DNA from: Chloroflexota bacterium
Lineage (GTDB): Bacteria; Chloroflexota; Anaerolineae; Anaerolineales; Villigracilaceae
Reading direction: 5' to 3'
DNA length: 10,051 nt
Assembly: GCA_016191895.1 (NCBI GenBank)
Contig: JACPVD010000241.1
Span: 1-10,051 of the forward strand
Below are positions 5,191-10,051 of the stretch, one piece after another. The notes under the pieces were generated by a model. It was not told the origin of the DNA and searched no databases. It saw nothing but the letters and a program-made list of their open reading frames with translations. The stretch's first letter is position 1. Each line of letters starts with the position of its first letter. Made by a program: the position numbers and the translations under genes.

Positions 5191-6228
5191 ATGAAAATAG
5201 TTTACTCCGAAGATCATCGCAAACACTTCCCGCCATTCGAAGTGTTCGACGGCGGCAAACGTATGCGCTATCACGAAAATCCCGACCGCATGGATAAGAT
5301 TTTAGCTGCGCTCAAGAAAACAGATTGGGCGGAATTTATTGCGCCATCAGATTTTAGACTCGACCCAGTCCTCGCGGTGCATGACAAAGATTACATTGCC
5401 TTCCTCGCCTCAGCCTGGACCGAGTGGCTGGACTCTGACCCCGAGGTTGCCACGTCGCCGGAAGAGAACGCCTTCCTGCCAGCAAGTTTCGCATTACGAA
5501 GAAAATCCCGCGTGCCCGGCACATTGCTCGGCAAAGGCGGATACTATATGATGGATTTATCCGCCTGCATTGTCGAAGGGACATATACCGCGGCATTGAC
5601 ATCGGCCAATTGCGCGTTGAGCGCGGCGGAATCCGTGACCAATGAACGGTTATCAGCATTCGCGCTGTGCCGCCCGCCGGGGCATCATGCGGGGAAAGAT
5701 TATGCCGGCGGATATTGTTTTATCAACAACGCGGCTGTTGCGGCAAACTGGCTTTCGTCAAGGGGAAAAACGGCGATTCTCGATATCGACTATCACGCGG
5801 GCAACGGCACGCAGGATATCTTCTACGAGCGAAACGACGTGTTAACCATCTCGATTCATGGCGACCCCGATTTCGATTATCCCCACTTTATCGGTTATGC
5901 GGACGAAACCGGGGCAGATGACGGCCTCGGCTTCCACAAAAATTTTCCGCTTCCCAAAAACACCAACGACGAAGGTTATCTTTCAATATTGGACGAAGCC
6001 CTGGTGCTGATCCGAAATTTCGCCCCGCAATATCTCGTCCTCTCCGCCGGAATGGATATCTTTGACGGCGATCCATTGGGCGCGTTCAAAATCACGCACG
6101 AGGGATTTACGGAAATTGGGAGGCGCATTGCCGCGCCTGGAATTCCCACCGCCATCATCATGGAGGGCGGCTATGCCAACGAAGCGCTGGGTATTAACAC
6201 GATCAATCTATTGGAGAGTTTCAAGTAG
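5191..6228 (+). CDS. Acetylpolyamine amidohydrolase / class II histone deacetylase-like zinc hydrolase
   Basis: 345 residues, similar in length to Mycoplana acetylpolyamine amidohydrolase (APAH), which removes acetyl groups from acetylated polyamines. The N-terminus MKIVYSEDH and the segment at 91-120 (EEN...ALRRKSRVPGTLLGKGGYYMMD) follow the APAH-type loop. Catalytic parts are complete: the His dyad in RPPGHH (H165, H166), AGGYCFINNAA (172-182), zinc ligands D200 and H202 in ILDIDYHAGNGTQ, the third zinc ligand D289 in SAGMDIF, and the transition-state Tyr Y328 in MEGGY. One oddity is that the usual HHGNGT is HAGNGT, so A203 replaces a His that is well conserved in APAH and HDACs. APAH specificity is likely but not proven; other acyl-amide substrates are possible. 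The mtnP product nearby acts on a polyamine-synthesis by-product, which is a weak contextual link. Confidence 0.9.
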   Translation: MKIVYSEDHRKHFPPFEVFDGGKRMRYHENPDRMDKILAALKKTDWAEFIAPSDFRLDPVLAVHDKDYIAFLASAWTEWLDSDPEVATSPEENAFLPASFALRRKSRVPGTLLGKGGYYMMDLSACIVEGTYTAALTSANCALSAAESVTNERLSAFALCRPPGHHAGKDYAGGYCFINNAAVAANWLSSRGKTAILDIDYHAGNGTQDIFYERNDVLTISIHGDPDFDYPHFIGYADETGADDGLGFHKNFPLPKNTNDEGYLSILDEALVLIRNFAPQYLVLSAGMDIFDGDPLGAFKITHEGFTEIGRRIAAPGIPTAIIMEGGYANEALGINTINLLESFK

Positions 6229-6247
6229 CGCAAATCTCTGATTTGCG
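6229..6247. terminator. Compact hairpin between convergent deacetylase and receiver genes
   Basis: CGCAAATC (6229-6236) pairs perfectly with GATTTGCG (6240-6247) over a 3-base loop, beginning at the base after the deacetylase stop. It fills almost all of the 23 bases between two convergent genes. No T-run follows on either strand, so termination by it is inferred from position only. Confidence 0.4.
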
Positions 6248-6251
6248 TACA

Positions 6252-6620
6252 TTACCTCAAAACCCTTGCCTTCTTCATTGCGCCTTCGATCGCATCCAGT
6301 GTCGCCGGTTTGATGATGAACGCCTGAGCACCGCCCTTCAACACCCGCTGGCGCGTTTCCGGTTGATCGTCGGATGTGATCACAACAACCGGCACCCTGC
6401 TCAAACGCGGTTCGCGGCGCAGAAACGCAAGTACTTCCGTTCCATCCACACCGGGCATATTGATATCAAGGCAAATAAATCGGGGCGTAAAATTGCCCAA
6501 CACTTCCATCGCTGCGCTCGAACCATAGGCCACCCTTGCAGACAAATCCAAAACGCCCAGCATTTGCTGAAGCGCATCCGCCGTTTGCCGGTTATCGTCG
6601 ATGATCAAACCATCAGTCAT
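6252..6620 (-). CDS. Stand-alone response-regulator receiver domain protein
   Basis: 122 residues, just one CheY-like receiver domain with no output domain. Acidic pocket D8-D9, phospho-acceptor D52 (in CLDINMPGVDG), conserved T82 (in VVVITSDD) and K104 (in FIIKPA) are all present, so it should be phosphorylated by a histidine kinase and signal through protein contacts. No kinase gene lies in the window. Its ATG overlaps the end of the moeA fusion by 8 bases, and GGAGG stands 6 bases upstream, so it is translated from the same transcript. The fixed pairing with a molybdenum-cofactor gene may mean that it reports or controls molybdenum status, but that is only inference. Confidence 0.9.
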   Translation of the reverse strand: MTDGLIIDDNRQTADALQQMLGVLDLSARVAYGSSAAMEVLGNFTPRFICLDINMPGVDGTEVLAFLRREPRLSRVPVVVITSDDQPETRQRVLKGGAQAFIIKPATLDAIEGAMKKARVLR

Positions 6621-8682
6621 GTCGGTCCTCCAAGATTATTCTGCCCATCACTGTTACATCATACCCTATTAATTTCGATACCGAGTCTCGAAACGCCCTG
6701 CTCGATAAAAGTTCAAACAACGGCACAAGCAAGTCGCTTTGCGCGTGTTCCATCGGAATGACCAGGTCGTAACGCTCCTGAAACAGCGGGATAAAATCCA
6801 GATCCAAAGCCTGCGCGGCGGCGGCGATTCCCAACCCGCAATCGGCGCGCCCTGAAGCAATCGCCGCAGCGACTCCGAGATGGGTATATTCTTCCTGAAA
6901 ATAGCCGGGGATGGAATCGGGATTCATACCTGTCAAACTCAATTGATAATCCAACAGGACTCGCGTGCCGGCTCCGCGCTGTCGGTTCACAAACTGGATG
7001 CTTCGACTCGGCTCAGCGCGAGCCTCGGGCCTGTTCAGGTCTCCCAGGCTTTTGATTCCCTTTGGGTTTCCCTTCTTAACGATCAAACCTTGATCCCGCC
7101 CGACCAACGCGATCACTTTCACCGGAATACCGGGCATGTACTGACGAATATAAGATATGTTGTATTCGCCTGTGGACGTGTCCAGCAAATGCGACCCGGC
7201 CAGGTGCGCCTCTCCGCGCCGCAACGCGATCAACCCGCCCTGTGAACCCACATTGGCTGAAGCCAGTCTGCGATTATGCTCCGCAAGAAATTGGGCAAGC
7301 AGGTCAAGGGTCATATCATGCGAGCCGATGCAAAAAATGGTCTTCTCGATTTCGGCCTTGCTCCGATATAAACGCACCTGTACCGGGTCGCCGGCATCCA
7401 TTCCCTGCACGCCGCTTGGGAGCAATGCCAACCCGTCTGCCTGCACCAGCGATGTGATGACTCCCGCCCCGCGGGATAATGGCGCGGCGAGAAGTTTATC
7501 TCCCACTTTGCCCACCGCCACACGGACAAAATCATCATCGCCGGGAGGCGAAACCAATTTGCGTGTGAGTGTGGCCATTTCAATCGGAAGTTCATTGGGC
7601 TGGCGGCCAAGCCATTTGGCAATGACAGGCTCGACAAAAATATCAACCGTTAGCGCGGCAGAAACGGGGTAGCCGGGGACGCCGATGATGGGGGTCACGG
7701 ATGAGGAAGTAGGGATTAGGAAATCATAGTCCTCATCCCTACTTCCTAATTCTTTTTTTACCATTCCAAAAATCACCGGATGTCCGGGTCGTACCGCAAC
7801 GCCATGAACTAACAACGTTCCAAGTGTTTCCACAACCCTGGATGAAAAATCTTCCGCGCCGGCAGAGGAACCCGCGTTCAATAAAACAAGGTTGTGAGTT
7901 TGCGCAGCTTCCCGCACGCGCCCGCAGATCAAATCAAAGTCATCCATTGTGATCGGGTAACGGGTCGGTTCGCCGCCCATGGCCTTGACCTGCGCCGCCA
8001 TCACCAGCGAGTTGTATTCGAGGATGTCGCCCGCTTTTAGTTTGGATCCGATCGGGACGAGTTCCGTGCCCGTTGGCAGAATCGCAACTCTCGGTTTGCG
8101 CGCGACGCGCACCGTCTGGTGGCCGGATGCAGCAATCGCGCCCAAGTCGGCCGGGCGAAGCGAATGTCCCGCAGGCAGGACAAGTTGGGTCGCAACGATA
8201 TCTTCCCCCAGCGGGCGAACATGACTCCACGGCGCAACCGAAGCGCGAATCCGAATCAATACCGGCTGGCGAATGGCTTTTGTAATTTCCCCATTTTCAT
8301 CCAGCGACTCGACATTTTCAATGGGAATGACCGCATTCGCCCAATCGGGCAAGGGATCGCCGGTATCTACATATTGGGAGAGTAGCGACTGATCACTGGC
8401 CACTGACAACTGATCACTGGACACCCTAAACTGAACCGGCGATGAAGGTTGTGCGCCGCCTGTTTCCTCTGCGCGAACGGCAAAGCCATCCATCGCGGAG
8501 GCGTGATAATGCGGGGAGGAATTCAACGCCCAAACCGGCTCGGCTGTGACACGCCCCAATGCATTTTCATCCAGCGGAATCAATTCAACGCCAAGCACGC
8601 GCCACAGGTTCGAATCCTGCAAGGCTTCTTTTATTCGCGCCTGCGCCTGAGAAAGTGGAATATCGTGAAGATAGACGGACAT
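6613..8682 (-). CDS. moeA: Molybdopterin molybdenumtransferase MoeA fused to a C-terminal PBP-like (molybdate-binding type) domain
   Basis: 689 residues. MoeA occupies about 1-440: HASAMDGFAVR (60-70; D65 corresponds to the essential Asp of the family), YVDTGDPLP (104-112), ILPTGTELV (201-209), LLNAGSSAGAEDF (267-279), VRPGHPVIFG (298-306) and IGVPGYPVSA (333-342). MoeA inserts molybdenum into adenylated molybdopterin. Residues about 447-680 form a periplasmic-binding-protein-like domain of the PF12727 type (IGSHDMTLDLLAQFL, then VNRQRGAGTR at 565-574 and GRADCGLGIAAAAQ at 611-624). There is no signal peptide, so it is cytoplasmic and may bind molybdate, tungstate or a cofactor precursor. Compared with my memory of the family, three loops carry extra residues, at 88-102, 311-328 and 553-561; each coincides with a repeat-like DNA segment described separately. 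The receiver gene follows with an 8-base overlap. No Shine-Dalgarno precedes the start; a promoter lies at 8708-8736. Confidence 0.92.
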   Translation of the reverse strand: MSVYLHDIPLSQAQARIKEALQDSNLWRVLGVELIPLDENALGRVTAEPVWALNSSPHYHASAMDGFAVRAEETGGAQPSSPVQFRVSSDQLSVASDQSLLSQYVDTGDPLPDWANAVIPIENVESLDENGEITKAIRQPVLIRIRASVAPWSHVRPLGEDIVATQLVLPAGHSLRPADLGAIAASGHQTVRVARKPRVAILPTGTELVPIGSKLKAGDILEYNSLVMAAQVKAMGGEPTRYPITMDDFDLICGRVREAAQTHNLVLLNAGSSAGAEDFSSRVVETLGTLLVHGVAVRPGHPVIFGMVKKELGSRDEDYDFLIPTSSSVTPIIGVPGYPVSAALTVDIFVEPVIAKWLGRQPNELPIEMATLTRKLVSPPGDDDFVRVAVGKVGDKLLAAPLSRGAGVITSLVQADGLALLPSGVQGMDAGDPVQVRLYRSKAEIEKTIFCIGSHDMTLDLLAQFLAEHNRRLASANVGSQGGLIALRRGEAHLAGSHLLDTSTGEYNISYIRQYMPGIPVKVIALVGRDQGLIVKKGNPKGIKSLGDLNRPEARAEPSRSIQFVNRQRGAGTRVLLDYQLSLTGMNPDSIPGYFQEEYTHLGVAAAIASGRADCGLGIAAAAQALDLDFIPLFQERYDLVIPMEHAQSDLLVPLFELLSSRAFRDSVSKLIGYDVTVMGRIILEDRHD
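7001..7026 (-). repeat. Dispersed-repeat-like insert in the PBP domain of moeA
   Basis: On the coding strand this reads GAGGCTCGCGCTGAGC followed by CGAGTCGAAG. The core CTGAGCCGAGTCGAAG is close to CTGAGCGAAGTCGAAG, a short motif I recognise as widely scattered in bacterial genomes. It encodes EARAEPSRS (residues 553-561), placed between DLNRP and IQFVNRQRG, where relatives usually go from LNRP almost directly to the VNRQRG motif. The frame is kept. Confidence 0.55.
7699..7752 (-). repeat. 54-bp imperfect palindrome inserted in frame in moeA
   Basis: Arms 7699-7721 and 7730-7752 pair with a 13-bp perfect core (7704-7716 with 7735-7747), two mismatches and one G-T pair, around an 8-base centre. 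The element is exactly 54 bp and codes for exactly 18 codons, residues 311-328. These lie between VIFGMVKK and VTPIIGVPG, where ordinary MoeA proteins have only a few residues. The encoded peptide (ELGSRDEDYDFLIPTSSS) resembles no MoeA element I know. Confidence 0.7.
8388..8425 (-). repeat. 21-bp-period tandem repeat inserted in frame in moeA
   Basis: ACTGATCACTGG occurs at 8388-8399 and at 8409-8420, 21 bases apart, with a related CACTGAC unit between. It encodes SDQLSVASDQ (residues 89-98), a seven-residue period, in the loop just before the MoeA motif YVDTGDPLP. SDQLSVxSDQ-type peptides are a familiar product of short tandem repeats in Chloroflexota and cyanobacterial genomes (recognised from memory, not searched). 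Confidence 0.65.
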
Positions 8683-8707
8683 TGCGGGTCACATATGACT
8701 GTTTGTG

Positions 8708-8736
8708 AGTATATCGTGATTTTGCACGAAATTCAA
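8708..8736 (-). promoter_or_regulatory. Sigma-70-type promoter of the moeA-receiver operon
   Basis: On the - strand, TTGAAT (8736-8731) is the -35 box and TATACT (8713-8708) the -10 box, with an ideal 17-base spacer. The boxes match the consensus at 4 of 6 and 5 of 6 positions. Transcription should start near 8701, leaving about 19 bases before the moeA ATG. I see no Mo-box or Moco-riboswitch fold in this short leader. Confidence 0.65.
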
Positions 8737-8849
8737 TTTTTTTGCAGCAGGCTCAATTTTGGAAAAAATCTGCGCCGTTTCCTGCTGTTGAAATTATGCC
8801 AATAACGCCAATGCGGGAAGGCCAAGTGGGTTGTGGGCAAAAGTAGCGA

Positions 8850-8855
8850 TATAAT
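8850..8855 (+). promoter_or_regulatory. Candidate -10 box upstream of yciH
   Basis: This is a perfect TATAAT, but without a -35 box at the right distance. If used, the yciH leader would be about 120 bases long and would contain the 8906-8921 palindrome and the 19-codon frame. Confidence 0.35.
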
Positions 8856-8905
8856 TTTGGAAGATGATTTTTCACGCCTTGCAATTGGAAACCGCGCGGG
8901 TTGGA

Positions 8906-8921
8906 ATTGACACGCGTCAAT
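8906..8921. promoter_or_regulatory. Inverted repeat, possible operator or hairpin upstream of yciH
   Basis: ATTGAC (8906-8911) and GTCAAT (8916-8921) are exact inverted arms around ACGC. The left arm also contains TTGACA, a consensus -35 box, but no -10 box lies 16-18 bases downstream. It could be a dimer-binding site or a weak RNA hairpin. Confidence 0.35.
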
Positions 8922-8983
8922 GAGATCGTCGTGTGATCTAGTCCAATTTGAGATCGAAAGCGCGTCGAGGCCAAAGGTTTTTG

Positions 8984-9322
8984 ATGTCTCCCAACAACTC
9001 CCGCACCGTCTGGTCATCCGAATCTGGCGACTTGCGCAAGAACAATTCTCCTGCAACAAAGGCAGTGTCCCTGCCACCCCAACAGCAGACCGCCTACCTG
9101 CACCGCGACTCAAAAGGACGCGGCGGCAAGGGTGTGATTCTGATAAAAAACCTTACGCTAACACCTGGCGATATGTCCGCGCTGGCGAAGAAGATCAAAC
9201 AGGCTTGCGGCACAGGTGGGACAGTGAAGGACGGCGCGATCGAGATTCAAGGCGATAACCGCGAACGAATCGCCGAGGTGTTGGTCAAACTGGGGTATAA
9301 AGTCAAAATGGCGGGCGGATAG
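8984..9322 (+). CDS. yciH: YciH, eIF1/SUI1-family translation factor
   Basis: 112 residues, against 108 in E. coli YciH. It has the YciH-type N-terminus NSRTVWSSESG (5-15), followed by a Gln-rich linker. The SUI1 domain (about 38-112) shows RDSKGRGGKGVILIKNL, then CGTGGTVKDGAIEIQGDNRERI and the C-terminal LGYKVKMAGG, all matching the family closely. In the ribosome the eIF1 fold binds the small subunit near the P site and controls start-codon choice; bacterial YciH can discriminate against aberrant initiation and has been linked to stress-related inhibition of translation. The start at 8984 has AAAGG 6 bases before it and gives the family's normal N-terminus; a TTG at 8948 would add 12 unlike residues. 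In a genome with apparently leaderless mRNAs, an eIF1-like factor is of some interest. Confidence 0.93.
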   Translation: MSPNNSRTVWSSESGDLRKNNSPATKAVSLPPQQQTAYLHRDSKGRGGKGVILIKNLTLTPGDMSALAKKIKQACGTGGTVKDGAIEIQGDNRERIAEVLVKLGYKVKMAGG

Positions 9323-9363
9323 CGGCTTCGAGTCTGCTTTGAACAGCGGAAAGGAATGGTAAG

Positions 9364-9876
9364 ATGAACAGTCAATTTGCAGGGACGTTATCGAAAACAA
9401 CTTTTCACTTGTTTTTATTTCTGGGCGTTCTTACGACCGTCTGGCGGCAAATGGGCGGGGATGTGTATCCGTTCAGTTACGTTGCCATCCACTCTGTCTT
9501 GATTTATTTGATCGTTTCGGCTGTCCTGCAAACGGTCATGGGGTTGTTTCAACCACGGCGGAATTTTATAGGGATTGCCCTGGCGATACTCTACATTGCA
9601 AGCGTCGCGCTTTACTTCTTCCTGCCACAATTGATTTATGTCGCCGTATTTACCAGCAGTACGGGGGAACCGGCCTCGCCTGTGGTTGACTGGCTTCCAA
9701 TCATCACCGCCGTCACCGGCCTTGTTTCCGCGCTTTCGGCGGCAGTCTCGCAGATCACGTTGCGAAAAACCGCTTTAGCGGAAGTGGAAGTGGAAAAACA
9801 AAAGTTGGAATTGGAACGGGAAAAACTGGAATTGGAAAAGTCGAAACGGACAAAGCCGAAACGGAAAGCGCGGTAG
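9364..9876 (+). CDS. Membrane protein with a charged coiled-coil tail, function unknown
   Basis: 170 residues that I do not recognise as a named family. Likely membrane segments are about 12-27, 38-61, 68-96 (long, possibly two short passes) and 111-132. A short loop SSTGEPASPVVDW (98-110) precedes the last helix. The C-terminus (134-161) is a highly charged helix with the repeating units VEVEKQKLELE and REKLELEK, a likely coiled coil, and ends in a basic tail (KRTKPKRKAR). A cytoplasmic tail is favoured by the positive-inside rule. The start is supported by AAGGA 8 bases upstream. It follows yciH by 41 bases and may be co-transcribed. Similar TM-plus-coil proteins are common as unnamed membrane proteins; oligomerisation or partner binding through the tail is only a guess. 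Confidence 0.75.
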   Translation: MNSQFAGTLSKTTFHLFLFLGVLTTVWRQMGGDVYPFSYVAIHSVLIYLIVSAVLQTVMGLFQPRRNFIGIALAILYIASVALYFFLPQLIYVAVFTSSTGEPASPVVDWLPIITAVTGLVSALSAAVSQITLRKTALAEVEVEKQKLELEREKLELEKSKRTKPKRKAR

Positions 9877-9882
9877 CCAAGG

Positions 9883-10050
9883 TTACCAAATATCCCCGAC
9901 CTTGAATCCGTTTGGATAGGGATCGCTGGGATCAACGACAAACTGATTGATGCCCGTGATCCATGCAGTGCCGCCGATGGTGGGAACGACGGCTTTGTAC
10001 GGCCCGACTTGCGTCTCTTCGATGAGACGGCCTGTGAAGAGCGTGCCCAA
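9883..10050 (-). CDS. Proline racemase / hydroxyproline epimerase family enzyme, C-terminal fragment
   Basis: The frame is open from the right edge to TAA at 9885-9883 and gives the last 55 residues. The sequence starts LGTLFTGRLIEETQVG, then has VVPTIGGTAWITGINQFVVD and DPYPNGF, the typical end of proline racemases and 4-hydroxyproline epimerases (GSxFxGR...E...VG, P.I.G.A.ITG.N.F..D..DP...GF). These cofactor-independent enzymes swap the configuration at the alpha carbon using two catalytic residues, both outside this window, so racemase, epimerase or the related dehydratase type cannot be told apart. It converges with the membrane-protein gene: the two stops lie only 6 bases apart, with no clear terminator between them. 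Confidence 0.85.
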   Translation of the reverse strand: MGTLFTGRLIEETQVGPYKAVVPTIGGTAWITGINQFVVDPSDPYPNGFKVGDIW

Positions 10051-10051
10051 A

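Larger units (their letters stand above)
8683..8983. other. Intergenic region between divergent moeA and yciH
   Basis: 301 bases without a convincing gene. It holds the moeA promoter (8708-8736), a TATAAT box on the + strand (8850-8855), a partial palindrome (8906-8921) and the ribosome-binding site of yciH. A short reading frame at 8864-8923 (MIFHALQLETARVGIDTRQ, 19 codons) starts 8 bases after the TATAAT, but nothing else supports it. AT-rich runs at 8731-8742 and 8758-8768 suit a promoter region. Confidence 0.6.

Noticed and set aside
5146..5274. N-terminal extension of the nitroreductase
   Set aside because: It would overlap the divergent deacetylase gene, and the AGGAG before 5145 with the family-typical MEFFEAIHKRHS start is far better.
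6243..6761. Open frame on the + strand (172 codons)
   Set aside because: It is antisense to the receiver gene and the end of moeA, both of which carry complete family motifs.
7157..7672. Open frame on the + strand (171 codons)
   Set aside because: It is antisense to the well-supported moeA fusion and low in complexity, with no motif or ribosome-binding site.
8907..8939. Promoter formed by TTGACA (8907-8912) before yciH
   Set aside because: The first possible -10-like sequence is 21-22 bases away and poor. The arms are better explained as an inverted repeat.
8733..9113. Open frame on the - strand (126 codons)
   Set aside because: It crosses the moeA promoter region and lies opposite the start of yciH, and its translation has no recognisable features.
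1..10051. Defence system, CRISPR array, prophage, integron or IS element
   Set aside because: There are no regularly spaced repeats, no transposase, integrase, nuclease or phage-like genes, and no terminal inverted repeats with target duplications around a gene.

Overview
The window looks like chromosomal DNA of a bacterium of the Chloroflexota, most likely the Anaerolineae. This is inference from three things: the gene families (small secreted SH3 proteins with Pro/Thr linkers and a C-terminal membrane anchor, a DUF3662-FHA protein, a MoeA fused to a molybdate-binding-type domain); first-gene starts that lack a Shine-Dalgarno sequence and sit just after a TATAAT-like box; and short dispersed-type repeats placed in frame inside a gene. 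There is no sign of phage, plasmid, CRISPR, IS element, tRNA or rRNA.

Layout. 1-204 (+) is the C-terminus of an A-type Fe-S carrier with a Cys-rich tail, closed by a strong terminator at 260-290. 300-1554 (-) holds two tandem paralogues, each 208 residues: signal peptide, bacterial SH3 domain, Pro/Thr linker, C-terminal membrane anchor. They diverge at a palindromic -10 box (1590-1597) from a four-gene + operon (1605-4354): a double zinc-ribbon protein, a DUF3662-FHA protein, a membrane-anchored FHA protein, and MTA phosphorylase (mtnP). The last two junctions are 4-base ATGA overlaps. A 14-bp hairpin at 4515-4551 separates mtnP from a convergent YdjA-like nitroreductase (4588-5145, -). Only 45 bases lie between that gene and a divergent acetylpolyamine amidohydrolase-like deacetylase (5191-6228, +).

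6252-8682 (-) is a two-gene operon: a MoeA-PBP fusion of 689 residues, then a stand-alone receiver protein overlapping it by 8 bases. A 301-base divergent region (8683-8983) carries a good promoter for moeA and leads to yciH (eIF1/SUI1 family, +). After yciH come a membrane protein with a charged coiled-coil tail (9364-9876, +) and the C-terminus of a proline racemase-family enzyme entering from the right (9883-10050, -).

How the genes fit together. The zinc-ribbon and FHA genes form a probable phosphothreonine-reading module, with a methionine-salvage enzyme attached by tight coupling. The moeA-receiver pair links molybdenum cofactor assembly to a phosphotransfer input. The most unusual observation is that moeA seems to have taken up three different short repeat-like segments, all in frame and all at predicted loops: a 21-bp-period repeat, an exact 54-bp imperfect palindrome, and a segment resembling a familiar dispersed motif. 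I see no complete novel system of the defence or mobile-element type.
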